Assembly: GCA_900596015.1 (NCBI GenBank)
Contig: UVIF01000001.1
Coordinates: 62,001 to 126,000, forward strand
Length of the DNA stretch: 64,000 nucleotides
Source of the DNA: Pseudomonas viridiflava
Lineage (GTDB): Bacteria > Pseudomonadota > Gammaproteobacteria > Pseudomonadales > Pseudomonadaceae
Direction: 5' to 3'
Each line of letters begins with the position of its first letter. Positions within the stretch are counted from its first letter, which is position 1. The position numbers and the translations under genes are program-made. Below the pieces are notes generated by a model that was not told the origin of the DNA, did no database searches, and was given only the letters and a program-made list of their open reading frames with translations. This document shows positions 16,641 to 24,851 of this stretch, in pieces.

Positions 16641-17618
16641 ATGCCCCGCACCGTCTTGCTGACCGGTCCTGAACTTGCCCCCGAGGCCATGCGCCTCGCC
16701 GCTGCACAGGGCGTCAGAATCATCGCCACCACGCCCTATCTGCCCGAGCCCGAGCTGCTGGCGATCATCGCGGCCGAGCAGCCCGAGGCAATCATCGTCC
16801 GCCAGGGTCAACTGACCCGAGCAATGATCGACGCTGCGCAACCGCTGAAAATCATCGCCAAGCACGGCGTGGGCTATAACACCATCGACATCCAGGCAGC
16901 CGCCGAGCGAGGCATTCCAGTCACCATTGCCGCCGGGGCCAACGCGCAGTCGGTGGCCGAACATGCTTTTGCCCTGATGTTCAGCGTCGCGCGGCAGACC
17001 GCCCGGCTGGACGCACGCCTGCGCGCCGGCCACTGGGACAAGTCATCGGCCAACGGCATCGAATTGTTCGGCAAAACCCTGGGGCTGATCGGCCTGGGCG
17101 CGATCGGCAGCATCCTGATGGACCTGGTGGCGCCGCTGCAGATGCGCGTCAGGGTCTACGACCCCTACCTGCGCGAGCTGCCGCTGCGGGCCCATGTCGA
17201 GCGCGAAGAAAACCTCGACAAGCTGTTGGCCGACAGTGATGTGATCAGCCTTCATTGCCCGCTGACCGACAGCAATCACCATTTGATCGGTGCCGCGCAA
17301 CTGGCGCGCATGCGCCCGGGCAGTCTGCTGATCAACACTGCGCGCGGCGAGCTGGTGGATACCCAGGCGTTGGTGGAGGCATTGAAACAAGGGCAGATCG
17401 CCGGTGCCGGGCTGGACACGTTCAGCCCCGAGCCGCCGCCTGCGGACAGCGCGCTATGGGGCCTGCCGACGCTGGTGGCCACGCCTCACGTCGGTGCCAA
17501 CACCAGCGAAGCACGCGACCGGGTGGGCCTGGTGGCGCTGCAACAGATTCTGACTGTCTGGAACGGTGCGCAGCTGGACCCACGCTGCGTGGTCAACCGC
17601 CACCTGCTGGGCCATTGA
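16641..17618 (+). CDS. D-isomer-specific 2-hydroxyacid dehydrogenase
   Basis: A 325-residue NAD-dependent dehydrogenase of the D-2-hydroxyacid/phosphoglycerate dehydrogenase family, interconverting a 2-hydroxy and a 2-oxo acid. The coenzyme loop GLGAIG is at 151-156 with the acidic Asp174 at the end of beta-2 (VYDPY). The catalytic Arg235 (NTARGELVD), Glu264 (FSPEPP) and His283 (TPHVGANTSE) are all intact. The ATG at 16641 gives the family N-terminus. It is divergent from the RraA-like gene and convergent with the IclR gene. In context it may produce the 2-oxo acid cleaved by the aldolase-like protein. Confidence 0.91.
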   Translation: MPRTVLLTGPELAPEAMRLAAAQGVRIIATTPYLPEPELLAIIAAEQPEAIIVRQGQLTRAMIDAAQPLKIIAKHGVGYNTIDIQAAAERGIPVTIAAGANAQSVAEHAFALMFSVARQTARLDARLRAGHWDKSSANGIELFGKTLGLIGLGAIGSILMDLVAPLQMRVRVYDPYLRELPLRAHVEREENLDKLLADSDVISLHCPLTDSNHHLIGAAQLARMRPGSLLINTARGELVDTQALVEALKQGQIAGAGLDTFSPEPPPADSALWGLPTLVATPHVGANTSEARDRVGLVALQQILTVWNGAQLDPRCVVNRHLLGH

Positions 17619-17662
17619 CCGTCGTCAGGCGCTGCCGATGACGGGCGGCACTGCGCGGAACG

Positions 17663-18394
17663 CTATTGGGCGGCGGTTGGCTCGCCGCTGGGTGCCTGTT
17701 CGTCCGCCGGCTTGAAACCCAGGCTGCGCATGAGGTCGCGCGCGGTGTCGAAGAGCAGCGCCCAGTGGCTTTCAGCCGCTTCTTCGGTCAGGCGGCTGGC
17801 GGGGCCGGAGATCACCAGCGCGCCCATCAGCTCGCGCTGCGCGCCATACACCGGCAAGGCAATCGACGCGGCGTGTGGGTCGGTAGCGCCTTTGGAGAAA
17901 TAGGGTTTGTCCAGCGACGTACCGATCTGTACCGGCACGCGCAATGCCTGGGCCCCTGCGGCTTCGTCCATCGGGCGCATGTCGCCGGGCTGCAGGTTGA
18001 GCCTGAGCCGGTGCGCCGAGTTCACCCGGAACTGGCACATTCGGTAGGCGCCGTGGCGCACGTAGAACGAGGCGGTCTCGCCGGTTTGTTCAGCCAACAG
18101 GTGCAGCCGGGGCATCACGTGGCGCTCCAGGTCCAGCGCCTCCTGATACACCGCGTTCAGCCGCATGACTTCGCTGGCGAGCTGATAGCGCCCGTCGGCC
18201 ATGCGGGTGATGTAGCCATGGTCTTCCAGCGAAACCATCAGCCGCATGATGGTGCTTTTGATCAATCCGGTACGGTTCACCAACTCGACCAGACTCAGCG
18301 CCGTGTCGCCGATGGCGAACGCGGAAAGCACCGTGAGCACCCGATCGGCCGAAGCGACTCCATTTACCGCCGGACGCGGGCGCGCTTTTACCAT
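17663..18394 (-). CDS. IclR-family transcriptional regulator
   Basis: A 243-residue IclR protein: the N-terminal winged HTH SADRVLTVLSAFAIGDTALS, recognition helix NRTGLIKSTIMRLMVSLEDH and wing GYITRMADGRYQLASEVM, then the GAF-like effector domain with MPRLHLLAEQTGETASFYVRHG. A GAGGA box precedes the chosen ATG at 18394. IclR proteins commonly regulate carboxylate and aromatic-acid catabolism, so it is the likely regulator of the tct/aldolase-like/dehydrogenase genes to the left, and perhaps of the lyase/CoA-transferase pair to the right. Confidence 0.91.
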   Translation of the reverse strand: MVKARPRPAVNGVASADRVLTVLSAFAIGDTALSLVELVNRTGLIKSTIMRLMVSLEDHGYITRMADGRYQLASEVMRLNAVYQEALDLERHVMPRLHLLAEQTGETASFYVRHGAYRMCQFRVNSAHRLRLNLQPGDMRPMDEAAGAQALRVPVQIGTSLDKPYFSKGATDPHAASIALPVYGAQRELMGALVISGPASRLTEEAAESHWALLFDTARDLMRSLGFKPADEQAPSGEPTAAQ

Positions 18395-18465
18395 CAGACA
18401 ATCCTCAGTGGCGATCCCCCCGACCAAGCTGGCGGGGCTGCGCGTCATTATCCGACAACCACCGT

Positions 18466-19281
18466 ATGGCCGCTACAACTGAGCGCTGCGCATTTCGCCG
18501 CATCGGCGCCCATTAAGACTGCGAAATCGTCCTGCGCGCCCCCCAGATCCACGCAACCCACTTCACCGTGCATGTGCACCGGCGCTTCCTAGCGATCGAG
18601 GCCACCGGCGGTGACATCATGGTTGGCAACGTGCGCGTTGCCCAAGGCCACGGCTACCGCTGCAGCCTGCCGGTGCAACTGAGCGTTGGCCAGACCTCCC
18701 TGCGCCTGGCGCATCCGCCCCGCAGCGAACCACCGCGCCGGCCGGGAACCGTTCGCTGGACGGTGCTCGCCGTGGAGTGCCTGCTGATCGTCGCAGGCTA
18801 CCTGTGGCGGCCATGGACCGATGCCCCGCCAGCGCTGGCTGCCGAGCGCAATGTCCCGACTGCCGATGCCCTGCCTGCAATCGCCGGCGCACAGCCTCGG
18901 GCACTGGCGGCGCTGCGCGATCGCCTGGATCAAGCGAGCCTGCAACCGTTGTCCGTCGACGCCCAGAGCAACACGCTGCGGGTCGGTGGCCTGGTCGACA
19001 GTGATCAGCGCACCCGCTGGATCAAGGTACAGAGCTGGCATGACCTTACCTGGGGCAATGCGCCGGTGCTGCGCAACCATGTTTTGCCGGCGCCGCCGCT
19101 GGTTCCGCCGCGGGTGCATTTCCGAGCGGCCTGGCTGGGCCCGCAGCCCTACGTGGTGGGCGAGCGCGGCGAGCAGCTCCACCCCGGTGCGGCGCTGGCC
19201 GATGGCTGGGTCCTGCTGCGTATCGAAAACGATCGGCTGATTCTTGCCCGCCAGGGCAAGGAATTCGAGCTGACCCTATGA
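18466..19281 (+). pseudogene. sctD: Type III secretion inner-membrane ring protein SctD (YscD/HrpQ family), inactivated
   Basis: A remnant of a SctD-type protein. In one frame the region encodes CAFRRIGAH, then an in-frame TAA at 18514-18516, then DCEIVLRAPQIHATHFTV. This is the FHA-like cytoplasmic domain pattern (IG..xDCxIVL..P.I...H) interrupted by a nonsense codon. Downstream are one transmembrane segment (RWTVLAVECLLIVAGYLW) and a periplasmic C-terminus ending GWVLLRIENDRLILARQGKE. The first N-terminal strand is not recognisable, and the protein is shorter than usual family members. A GTG at 18568 could still start a 237-residue fragment lacking the first half of the FHA domain. No other complete type III secretion gene is in the window. 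Confidence 0.7.
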
Positions 19282-19399
19282 ACGTTCGGGTCAAGCGGGA
19301 GCGACCGGCTTGAAAGTCGAGGCGCGCAACGGGCCAGAGTCTACGGCCTACAAAGGCGACGGCGAAAACCTCGACACCCGCCTGAACCGCGTAGGCTGA
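19278..19399 (+). pseudogene. Frameshifted fragment after sctD
   Basis: An ATG overlaps the sctD stop (ATGA), as in coupled operon genes, but the frame reads only MNVRVKRERPA before a stop. A second frame opens at the same point (TTG at 19310) and reads VEARNGPESTAYKGDGENLD up to a stop at 19397-19399. The pattern suggests the start of a former downstream gene broken by a frameshift. No family is recognised. Confidence 0.35.
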
Positions 19400-19427
19400 T
19401 CGCGCACCGACCGCCCCTGCGCAAACC

Positions 19428-19514
19428 GTAGGAGCGGTCATCGGCCGCGAAAGCCGTTATGCGGTATGCCTGATACACCGCAGCGTCCCCTTCGCGGCCA
19501 CGGACCGCTCCCAC
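19428..19514. repeat. REPIN: two inverted Pseudomonas REP elements
   Basis: GTAGGAGCGGTC followed by GGCCGCGAAAG (19428-19453) recurs inverted as CTTCGCGGCC followed by GGACCGCTCCCAC (19490-19514), separated by 36 bp. GTAGGAGCGG...CCGCGAA is the typical Pseudomonas REP sequence, and an inverted pair forms a REPIN that can fold into a long hairpin. It lies in the non-coding gap between the dead sctD region and the convergent lyase gene. Confidence 0.85.
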
Positions 19515-19588
19515 ATTTGATCGCGATCCGTGAGCGGGGTGCTCTTTTGTTGTTGTCTGGGTAACGAACGACGATGCTGCGGTGCCGC

Positions 19589-20524
19589 TCAGCCAAGTCC
19601 TGGCGGCAGCGGATGAAGGTCTGCGTTGCGCCCCGCCTTCGCCACCTGCCCCGGCATTTCATGCCCCAGCAGCGCTGGCAAGGTGCGGGAAAGGTCGAGC
19701 AGACGGGGCAGATCGATGCCGGTGGGAATGCCCATCTCCTCACACAGGTTCACCAGGTCTTCGGTGCAGATGTTGCCCGACGCACCCGGCGCGAACGGGC
19801 ATCCGCCCAAACCACCGAGCGACGCATCGAAGCGCCGCGCACCGGCTTCGTAGGCGGCCAGGACGTTGCTCAATCCCAGCCCGCGGGTATTGTGGAAATG
19901 CAGGGTCAGCGCTTCGGCGGGCAACTGTTCCAGCACCCGCCGGACCAATGCGTAGACCTGGCGCGGGTTGGCCATGCCCGTGGTGTCGGCCAGGGTCACG
20001 CCCTGCATGCCGAGCTGCTGGTAAGCATCGACCAGGTCCATCACCACGCGTTCATCGATGGCGCCTTCGAACGGGCAGCCGAAGGTCGTGGCGATGGTGC
20101 CATTAAGGCTGGCCGACGTACCGCGGGCCAGCTTGAGCACTTCGGTGAAGCCTGCCAGGGATTGTTCACGGGTCATGCGCATGTTGGCGCGGTTGTGGCT
20201 CTGGCTGGCCGACAACACCAGGTTGAGTTCATCCGCCCTGGCGGCGAGCGCGCGCTGCGCCCCCTTGAGATTGGGAATCAGCGCCACGTAGGTCACACCC
20301 GGCTGGCGGGCGATGCCATGGAACACCTGTTCGCCATCGCGCAGGGCTGGAATGGCCTTGGGCGAAACGAAGGAACCGGCCTCGATACGGCTGAAGCCCG
20401 CCAGGGAAAGCTGGTCGATCAAGGCAATCTTGTCTGCAGTGGCAACCCAGATCGGCTCGATCTGCAGACCATCACGGGGCGCCACTTCCTGAACGATGAG
20501 ACGTTGCGAGTAGTCGTTGATCAT
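19589..20524 (-). CDS. Hydroxymethylglutaryl-CoA lyase-like enzyme
   Basis: A 311-residue TIM-barrel HMG-CoA-lyase-family enzyme, cleaving a 3-hydroxy-3-methylacyl-CoA (HMG-CoA to acetoacetate and acetyl-CoA in the classical case). Catalytic features are Arg17-Asp18 (PRDGLQ), His209 and His211 in LHFHNTRG, and Cys242 in the signature GGLGGCPFAPGASGN. The start overlaps the stop of the CoA-transferase gene by 4 bp (ATGA), so the two are translationally coupled: the transferase would make the thioester and this enzyme cleave it. HMG-CoA, citramalyl-CoA or a related substrate is possible. Confidence 0.91.
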   Translation of the reverse strand: MINDYSQRLIVQEVAPRDGLQIEPIWVATADKIALIDQLSLAGFSRIEAGSFVSPKAIPALRDGEQVFHGIARQPGVTYVALIPNLKGAQRALAARADELNLVLSASQSHNRANMRMTREQSLAGFTEVLKLARGTSASLNGTIATTFGCPFEGAIDERVVMDLVDAYQQLGMQGVTLADTTGMANPRQVYALVRRVLEQLPAEALTLHFHNTRGLGLSNVLAAYEAGARRFDASLGGLGGCPFAPGASGNICTEDLVNLCEEMGIPTGIDLPRLLDLSRTLPALLGHEMPGQVAKAGRNADLHPLPPGLG

Positions 20525-21711
20525 TGCACGATCCCCTCATCCTTCAGGCGCTGGATAGCGCTGTCGCTCAGGCCCAGCTCGGTCAGCACGGCCTGGGTGT
20601 GCTGCCCCAGGCTCGGCCCCTGCCAATTGACCACACCCGGCGTAGCGGAGAGCTTGGGCACGATGCCGGGCATTTTCGTTGCCACGCCACCGGGCAGCTG
20701 CGCATCGAGAATCATGCCGCGAGCCTGATAGTGCGGGTCGGCGACGATATCGGCGACCGAGTAGATACGCCCGGCAGGCACCTCGGCGTTTTCCAGTGCC
20801 TGCAACACATCCCCGATGGGGCGCTGGGCGCTCCAGGCGCTGATGGCGCCATCGAGCAGGTCGCTCTGCGCAGCTCGGCCATCGTTGTGAGCGAACGCCG
20901 GGTCTTCGCCCAGATCGGCTCGTCCGATGGCGTTCATCAGGCGCTTGAAAATGGGGTCGCTGTTGCCCGCGATCACCACATAACCGCCATCGGCAGTGGG
21001 GTAGGTATTGGACGGAGCGATACCGGGCAAAGCGCCGCCGCTGCGCTCGCGCACATGACCGAGCATGGCGTACTCGGGCACCAGGCTTTCCATCACGTTG
21101 AAGACGCTTTCGGCCAGTGAGACATCGACCACCTGACCGTCACCCTGACCGGTCTTGACCCGCAGCAACGACATCAGCGCGCCCATCACCGCATGCATGG
21201 ATGCCAGCGAATCACCCAGGCTGACCCCCACCCGTGCCGGCGGTGAGTCCGGGTGGCCGGTGGTGTAGCGAATGCCGCCCATGGCCTCACCGATCGCGCC
21301 GAAGCCAGGGCGGTCGCGATAAGGGCCGGACTGGCCATAGCCGGAGATGCGCACAAGCGTCAGCTTGGGGTTCAGCGCATGCAAGACGTCCCAGCCCAGG
21401 CCGAGTTTCTCCAAGGTGCCGGGACGCAGGTTCTCGATCAGTATGTCGGCGCTTTCGGCCAGTTGCTTGACGATCTCGATGCCTTCGGCGGACTTGAGGT
21501 TCAGCGCCAGAGATTTCTTGTTGCGCGATTGCAGGTACCACCACAACGAAGTGCCTTCGTGGAGTTTTCGCCACTTGCGAAGGGGGTCGCCCTGCCCCAG
21601 GGTTTCGATCTTGATCACCTCGGCACCGAACTCGCCCATCATGCGCGCAGCGAACGGCGCAGCGATGAGGGTTCCGATCTCGATGACACGGATTCCGCTT
21701 AGAGCAGTCAT
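20521..21711 (-). CDS. CaiB/BaiF-family (class III) CoA-transferase
   Basis: A 396-residue family III CoA-transferase, moving CoA between carboxylic acids through an aspartyl-CoA intermediate. It starts with the family motif LSGIRVIEIGTLIAAPFAAR, carries SRNKKSLALNLKSAEG, and its catalytic Asp is Asp167 in GVSLGDSLASMHAV. The ATG at 21711 follows a GAGG box. It is first in a two-gene unit with the HMG-CoA-lyase-like gene, which it overlaps by 4 bp. It probably activates an imported hydroxy-dicarboxylate, possibly with succinyl-CoA as donor. Confidence 0.92.
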   Translation of the reverse strand: MTALSGIRVIEIGTLIAAPFAARMMGEFGAEVIKIETLGQGDPLRKWRKLHEGTSLWWYLQSRNKKSLALNLKSAEGIEIVKQLAESADILIENLRPGTLEKLGLGWDVLHALNPKLTLVRISGYGQSGPYRDRPGFGAIGEAMGGIRYTTGHPDSPPARVGVSLGDSLASMHAVMGALMSLLRVKTGQGDGQVVDVSLAESVFNVMESLVPEYAMLGHVRERSGGALPGIAPSNTYPTADGGYVVIAGNSDPIFKRLMNAIGRADLGEDPAFAHNDGRAAQSDLLDGAISAWSAQRPIGDVLQALENAEVPAGRIYSVADIVADPHYQARGMILDAQLPGGVATKMPGIVPKLSATPGVVNWQGPSLGQHTQAVLTELGLSDSAIQRLKDEGIVQ

Positions 21712-21778
21712 GGGGCAGCCTCGATGTCTGTTGGAAAAGGATGATCTGCGATGCGGCGCAGGGGACATGGTGCGCCAC

Positions 21779-23638
21779 TCAGTCCTGATTGACGCCCTCG
21801 GTCAGTTGCTGGTCCTCGCCGAGGAAACCGCCGCTCTGATGCTGCCAGAGCCGTGCATAGATACCGTTTTTCGCCAGCAGCTGGGCATGGGTGCCCTGTT
21901 CGAGAATGCGCCCCTGGTCCATGACGATGAGCCGGTCCATTGCGGCGATGGTCGACAGGCGGTGGGCAATGGCGATCACGGTCTTGCCCTGCATCATGTG
22001 ATCGAGGCTTTCCTGGATGGCCACTTCGACTTCCGAGTCCAGCGCGCTGGTGGCCTCGTCGAGCAACAGGATCGGCGCGTTCTTGAGCATCACCCGTGCA
22101 ATCGCCACGCGTTGGCGCTGGCCGCCGGACAGTTTGATGCCTCGCTCGCCTACCAAGGTGTCGTAGCCACTGTGGCCCTGGCGGTCGCTCAACTGGCCGA
22201 TGAACTCATCGGCCTGGGCGCTGGCGGCCGCACTGCGCACTTGTTCATCGGTGGCATCGGGACGGCCATAGGCAATGTTGTCGCGAATGGAGCGGTGCAG
22301 CAGCGAGGTGTCCTGGGTCACCATGCCGATCGCGCTGCGCAGGCTGTCCTGGGTCACATGGGCGATGTTCTGCCCATCGATGCGGATCTCGCCGCTGTCG
22401 ACGTCGTAGAAACGCAGCAGCAGGTTGATCAGGGTCGATTTGCCCGCACCCGAGCGCCCGACCAGGCCGATCTTCTCGCCCGGGCGGATGTCCAGGCTCA
22501 AACCGTCGAGCACCTGGCGTTCGCCGTTATAGTTGAAGCTCACGTTGTCGAACGTCACTGCCCCGCCCGAAGTCGTCAGCGCGCCTGCGTCGGGCGCGTC
22601 CTGCACCTTCGCCCCGCGGGTCAGCGTGCCCATGCCATCCTGCAGCGTGCCGATGTTCTCGAACAACGAGGTCATCTGCCACATGATCCAGTGCGACATG
22701 CCGTTGATACGCAGCGCCATGGCGGTGATCGCCGCGACGGCGCCGGTCCCGATCTCGCCCAGATGCCAAAGCCAAAGCGCGTAGCCACCGGCCGCGATCA
22801 GCAGGCCGACCACCAGTGCCTGGTTGACGATCTCGAACTGGCTGACCAGACGCATCTGGCGGAAGCCGGTGTTCTTGAAGTCTTCCATGGCCGCGCGGGC
22901 GAAGTGCGCCTCGCGGTTGGAGTGGGAGAACAGCTTGACCGTGGCGATGTTGGTATAGGCATCGGAGATGCGTCCGGTCATCGACGAACGCGCGTGGGCC
23001 TGTTCTTGCCCGACCTTGCCCAGGCGCGGCACGAAATACAGCATGGCCAGGCCGAACAGCACCAGCCAGGCCACGAACGGCAGCATCAGCTTCGGCGCAA
23101 AGCCACCAGCCAGGGCGATGATGGCGATGAAATACACGCCGATACCCGGCAGAATCTCGATCAAGGTGAACAGCACGTCACGCACGGCCAGGGCGGTCTG
23201 CATCACCTTGGTGGTGACCCGGCCGGAAAACTCGTCGGAGAAGAACGACAGGCTTTGCCGCAGCATCAGCCGGTGGAAGTCCCAACGCAGCCTGAGCGGC
23301 AGGTTGATCGCCAGAATCTGGTGCTGGACCATGGTGCGCAAGGCGACCAAGGCGATGCTGCCCACCATCACCAGGCCCATGCCCCACAACACGCGGCTTT
23401 CCTGGGCGGCGGCATCGCCGCCCTGCTGCCAGGTGGTGAGCAGGTCGACGACCTGGCCCAGAAAGGAAAACAGCCAGGCTTCATAGACCGACACCGCAGC
23501 GCTGAGCACCGCAAATGCCAGGATATAGCCGCGCGCACCGCGCGTGCAGGCCCAGAGAAAACGGGCCAGGCCATCGGGTGGCGGTGGTACTTCATCGGGT
23601 GGGAAAGGGTCGAGCCTTCGTTCGAATGCACGAAGCAT
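21779..23638 (-). CDS. ABC exporter (fused permease and ATPase)
   Basis: A 619-residue half-transporter of the MsbA/ABCB type, working as a homodimer in the inner membrane. The N-terminal region holds six transmembrane segments (about residues 36-340). The nucleotide-binding domain has Walker A GRSGAGKS at 394-401, the signature LSGGQ at 503-507 and Walker B LLLDEAT at 524-530, followed by the H-loop IAIAHRLST. All catalytic residues are present. The start at 23638 follows a GGAG box. Substrate unknown; lipid, peptide or drug export are all possible for this family. Confidence 0.9.
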   Translation of the reverse strand: MLRAFERRLDPFPPDEVPPPPDGLARFLWACTRGARGYILAFAVLSAAVSVYEAWLFSFLGQVVDLLTTWQQGGDAAAQESRVLWGMGLVMVGSIALVALRTMVQHQILAINLPLRLRWDFHRLMLRQSLSFFSDEFSGRVTTKVMQTALAVRDVLFTLIEILPGIGVYFIAIIALAGGFAPKLMLPFVAWLVLFGLAMLYFVPRLGKVGQEQAHARSSMTGRISDAYTNIATVKLFSHSNREAHFARAAMEDFKNTGFRQMRLVSQFEIVNQALVVGLLIAAGGYALWLWHLGEIGTGAVAAITAMALRINGMSHWIMWQMTSLFENIGTLQDGMGTLTRGAKVQDAPDAGALTTSGGAVTFDNVSFNYNGERQVLDGLSLDIRPGEKIGLVGRSGAGKSTLINLLLRFYDVDSGEIRIDGQNIAHVTQDSLRSAIGMVTQDTSLLHRSIRDNIAYGRPDATDEQVRSAAASAQADEFIGQLSDRQGHSGYDTLVGERGIKLSGGQRQRVAIARVMLKNAPILLLDEATSALDSEVEVAIQESLDHMMQGKTVIAIAHRLSTIAAMDRLIVMDQGRILEQGTHAQLLAKNGIYARLWQHQSGGFLGEDQQLTEGVNQD

Positions 23639-23758
23639 GGGGGTCTCCATCGGAATCAAGTGGCGCAGATTCTGCCACTTAATGGCGCACTCGTGGGTCG
23701 CGATGGGCGGCTTTGCGAAGAACGGTGCATTCGGCAAGCGCGCGCGGCGTGCAATCCA

Positions 23759-24085
23759 CTAGCTCGCCAGGGCCTTCAATCCCCAGAGCACGGCCATTCC
23801 GACCGCCAGGGTCAGCACCGTGCTCTTGAACTTCCAGGCCACCACCGCGGCGGCGATCGCCGCCGGAATCTGCGGATTGTCCAGCACCGGTGCACCCTGT
23901 CCGTTGGGGTAGATCACCGCCGGCAGCACCAGCGCGGCGAGGACGCTGGCCGGCACGTAGCGCAAGGCGCGACTGAGCAGCTCGGGCATGCGCCAGCGGC
24001 CGTGCAGCTCGACGAAGCACAGACGCATGGCAAAGGTCCCCACGCCCACGGCAACGAACAGCGCCCACAGGCCCCAGTCGCTCAT
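23759..24085 (-). CDS. azlD: AzlD-family branched-chain amino-acid exporter subunit
   Basis: A 108-residue protein with four hydrophobic segments and the AzlD pattern ALRYVPASVLAALVLPAVI near the middle. AzlD is the small partner of AzlC in two-component exporters of branched-chain amino acids and analogues. Its ATG overlaps the azlC stop by 4 bp, showing translational coupling. Confidence 0.9.
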   Translation of the reverse strand: MSDWGLWALFVAVGVGTFAMRLCFVELHGRWRMPELLSRALRYVPASVLAALVLPAVIYPNGQGAPVLDNPQIPAAIAAAVVAWKFKSTVLTLAVGMAVLWGLKALAS

Positions 24086-24819
24086 GAGGCTCGCTCCTCA
24101 GGCTCGGCGCCAGCGCGCAAGGCGACCCGGTCGCGCCAGGTTTCGATGGCGAGGCCCGCAGCGATGCCACCCACCGCAGCGATGACCAGTCCAAGGTTGT
24201 AAGGCAGGTTCACCGCCAGCACGGCGAGCGCCCCGCCTACCAAGGCCGCGCCCAAGGTCGCCGGGCTGCGGATGCCAGGCACCAGCAGCGCCAGGAAGGA
24301 CAAGGGTATGGCGAAGCTCAATGACCAGCTCTGCGGGATGCTCGCCCCCAGGTACACGCCTGCCAGTACCGACACCTGCCACGCCAGCCACATGCCCACT
24401 GCGGTACCAGCGTAGTAATGGTGAGCATGGCGGCCCAGCTCGCCGCTGTCGAACTTCAGCGTGCACAGCGCGTAGGCCTGGTCCGACAGCAAATAGCACA
24501 GCGGCCAGGTCCAGCGGCGTGGCAAACCGTGAAAATGCGGCGCCAGCGACGCGCTGTACATGATGAAGCGCAGGTTGATGATCAGTGCCGTAGCGACGAT
24601 CGCCACGGGCAGGACACCGACATGGAGCAGCTGCAAGGCGACCATCTGCGCTGAACCCGAGTAGAAGAGCAACGTCATGCCGATACTGGTGCCCGGCGAC
24701 AGACCCAGCTCGACCGCCATCACCCCAGTGACCAGGCCGAACGGAATCACCCCAGGGGTCAACGGCAGCAGTGCACGGATGCCCTGGAGGAACGCTTGGC
24801 TTGCACTCGGGAAAGGCAT
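24082..24819 (-). CDS. azlC: AzlC-family branched-chain amino-acid exporter subunit
   Basis: A 245-residue membrane protein with the AzlC hallmark PLTPGVIPFGLVTGVMAVEL, then FYSGSAQMVALQLL, INLRFIMYSASLAPHF and LLSDQAYALCTLKF. It forms an inner-membrane exporter with AzlD. No Lrp/AsnC-type regulator lies next to the pair, unlike in some other genomes. Confidence 0.92.
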   Translation of the reverse strand: MPFPSASQAFLQGIRALLPLTPGVIPFGLVTGVMAVELGLSPGTSIGMTLLFYSGSAQMVALQLLHVGVLPVAIVATALIINLRFIMYSASLAPHFHGLPRRWTWPLCYLLSDQAYALCTLKFDSGELGRHAHHYYAGTAVGMWLAWQVSVLAGVYLGASIPQSWSLSFAIPLSFLALLVPGIRSPATLGAALVGGALAVLAVNLPYNLGLVIAAVGGIAAGLAIETWRDRVALRAGAEPEERAS

Positions 24820-24851
24820 TCAGGTTCCTCGGCTGGGTATGATCTCTGGCC

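Noticed and set aside
21347..24202. A 951-codon plus-strand open frame
   Set aside because: It runs antisense through the CoA-transferase, ABC exporter and azl genes, has His/Gln/Gly-rich composition and no domain. It is a high-G+C shadow frame.
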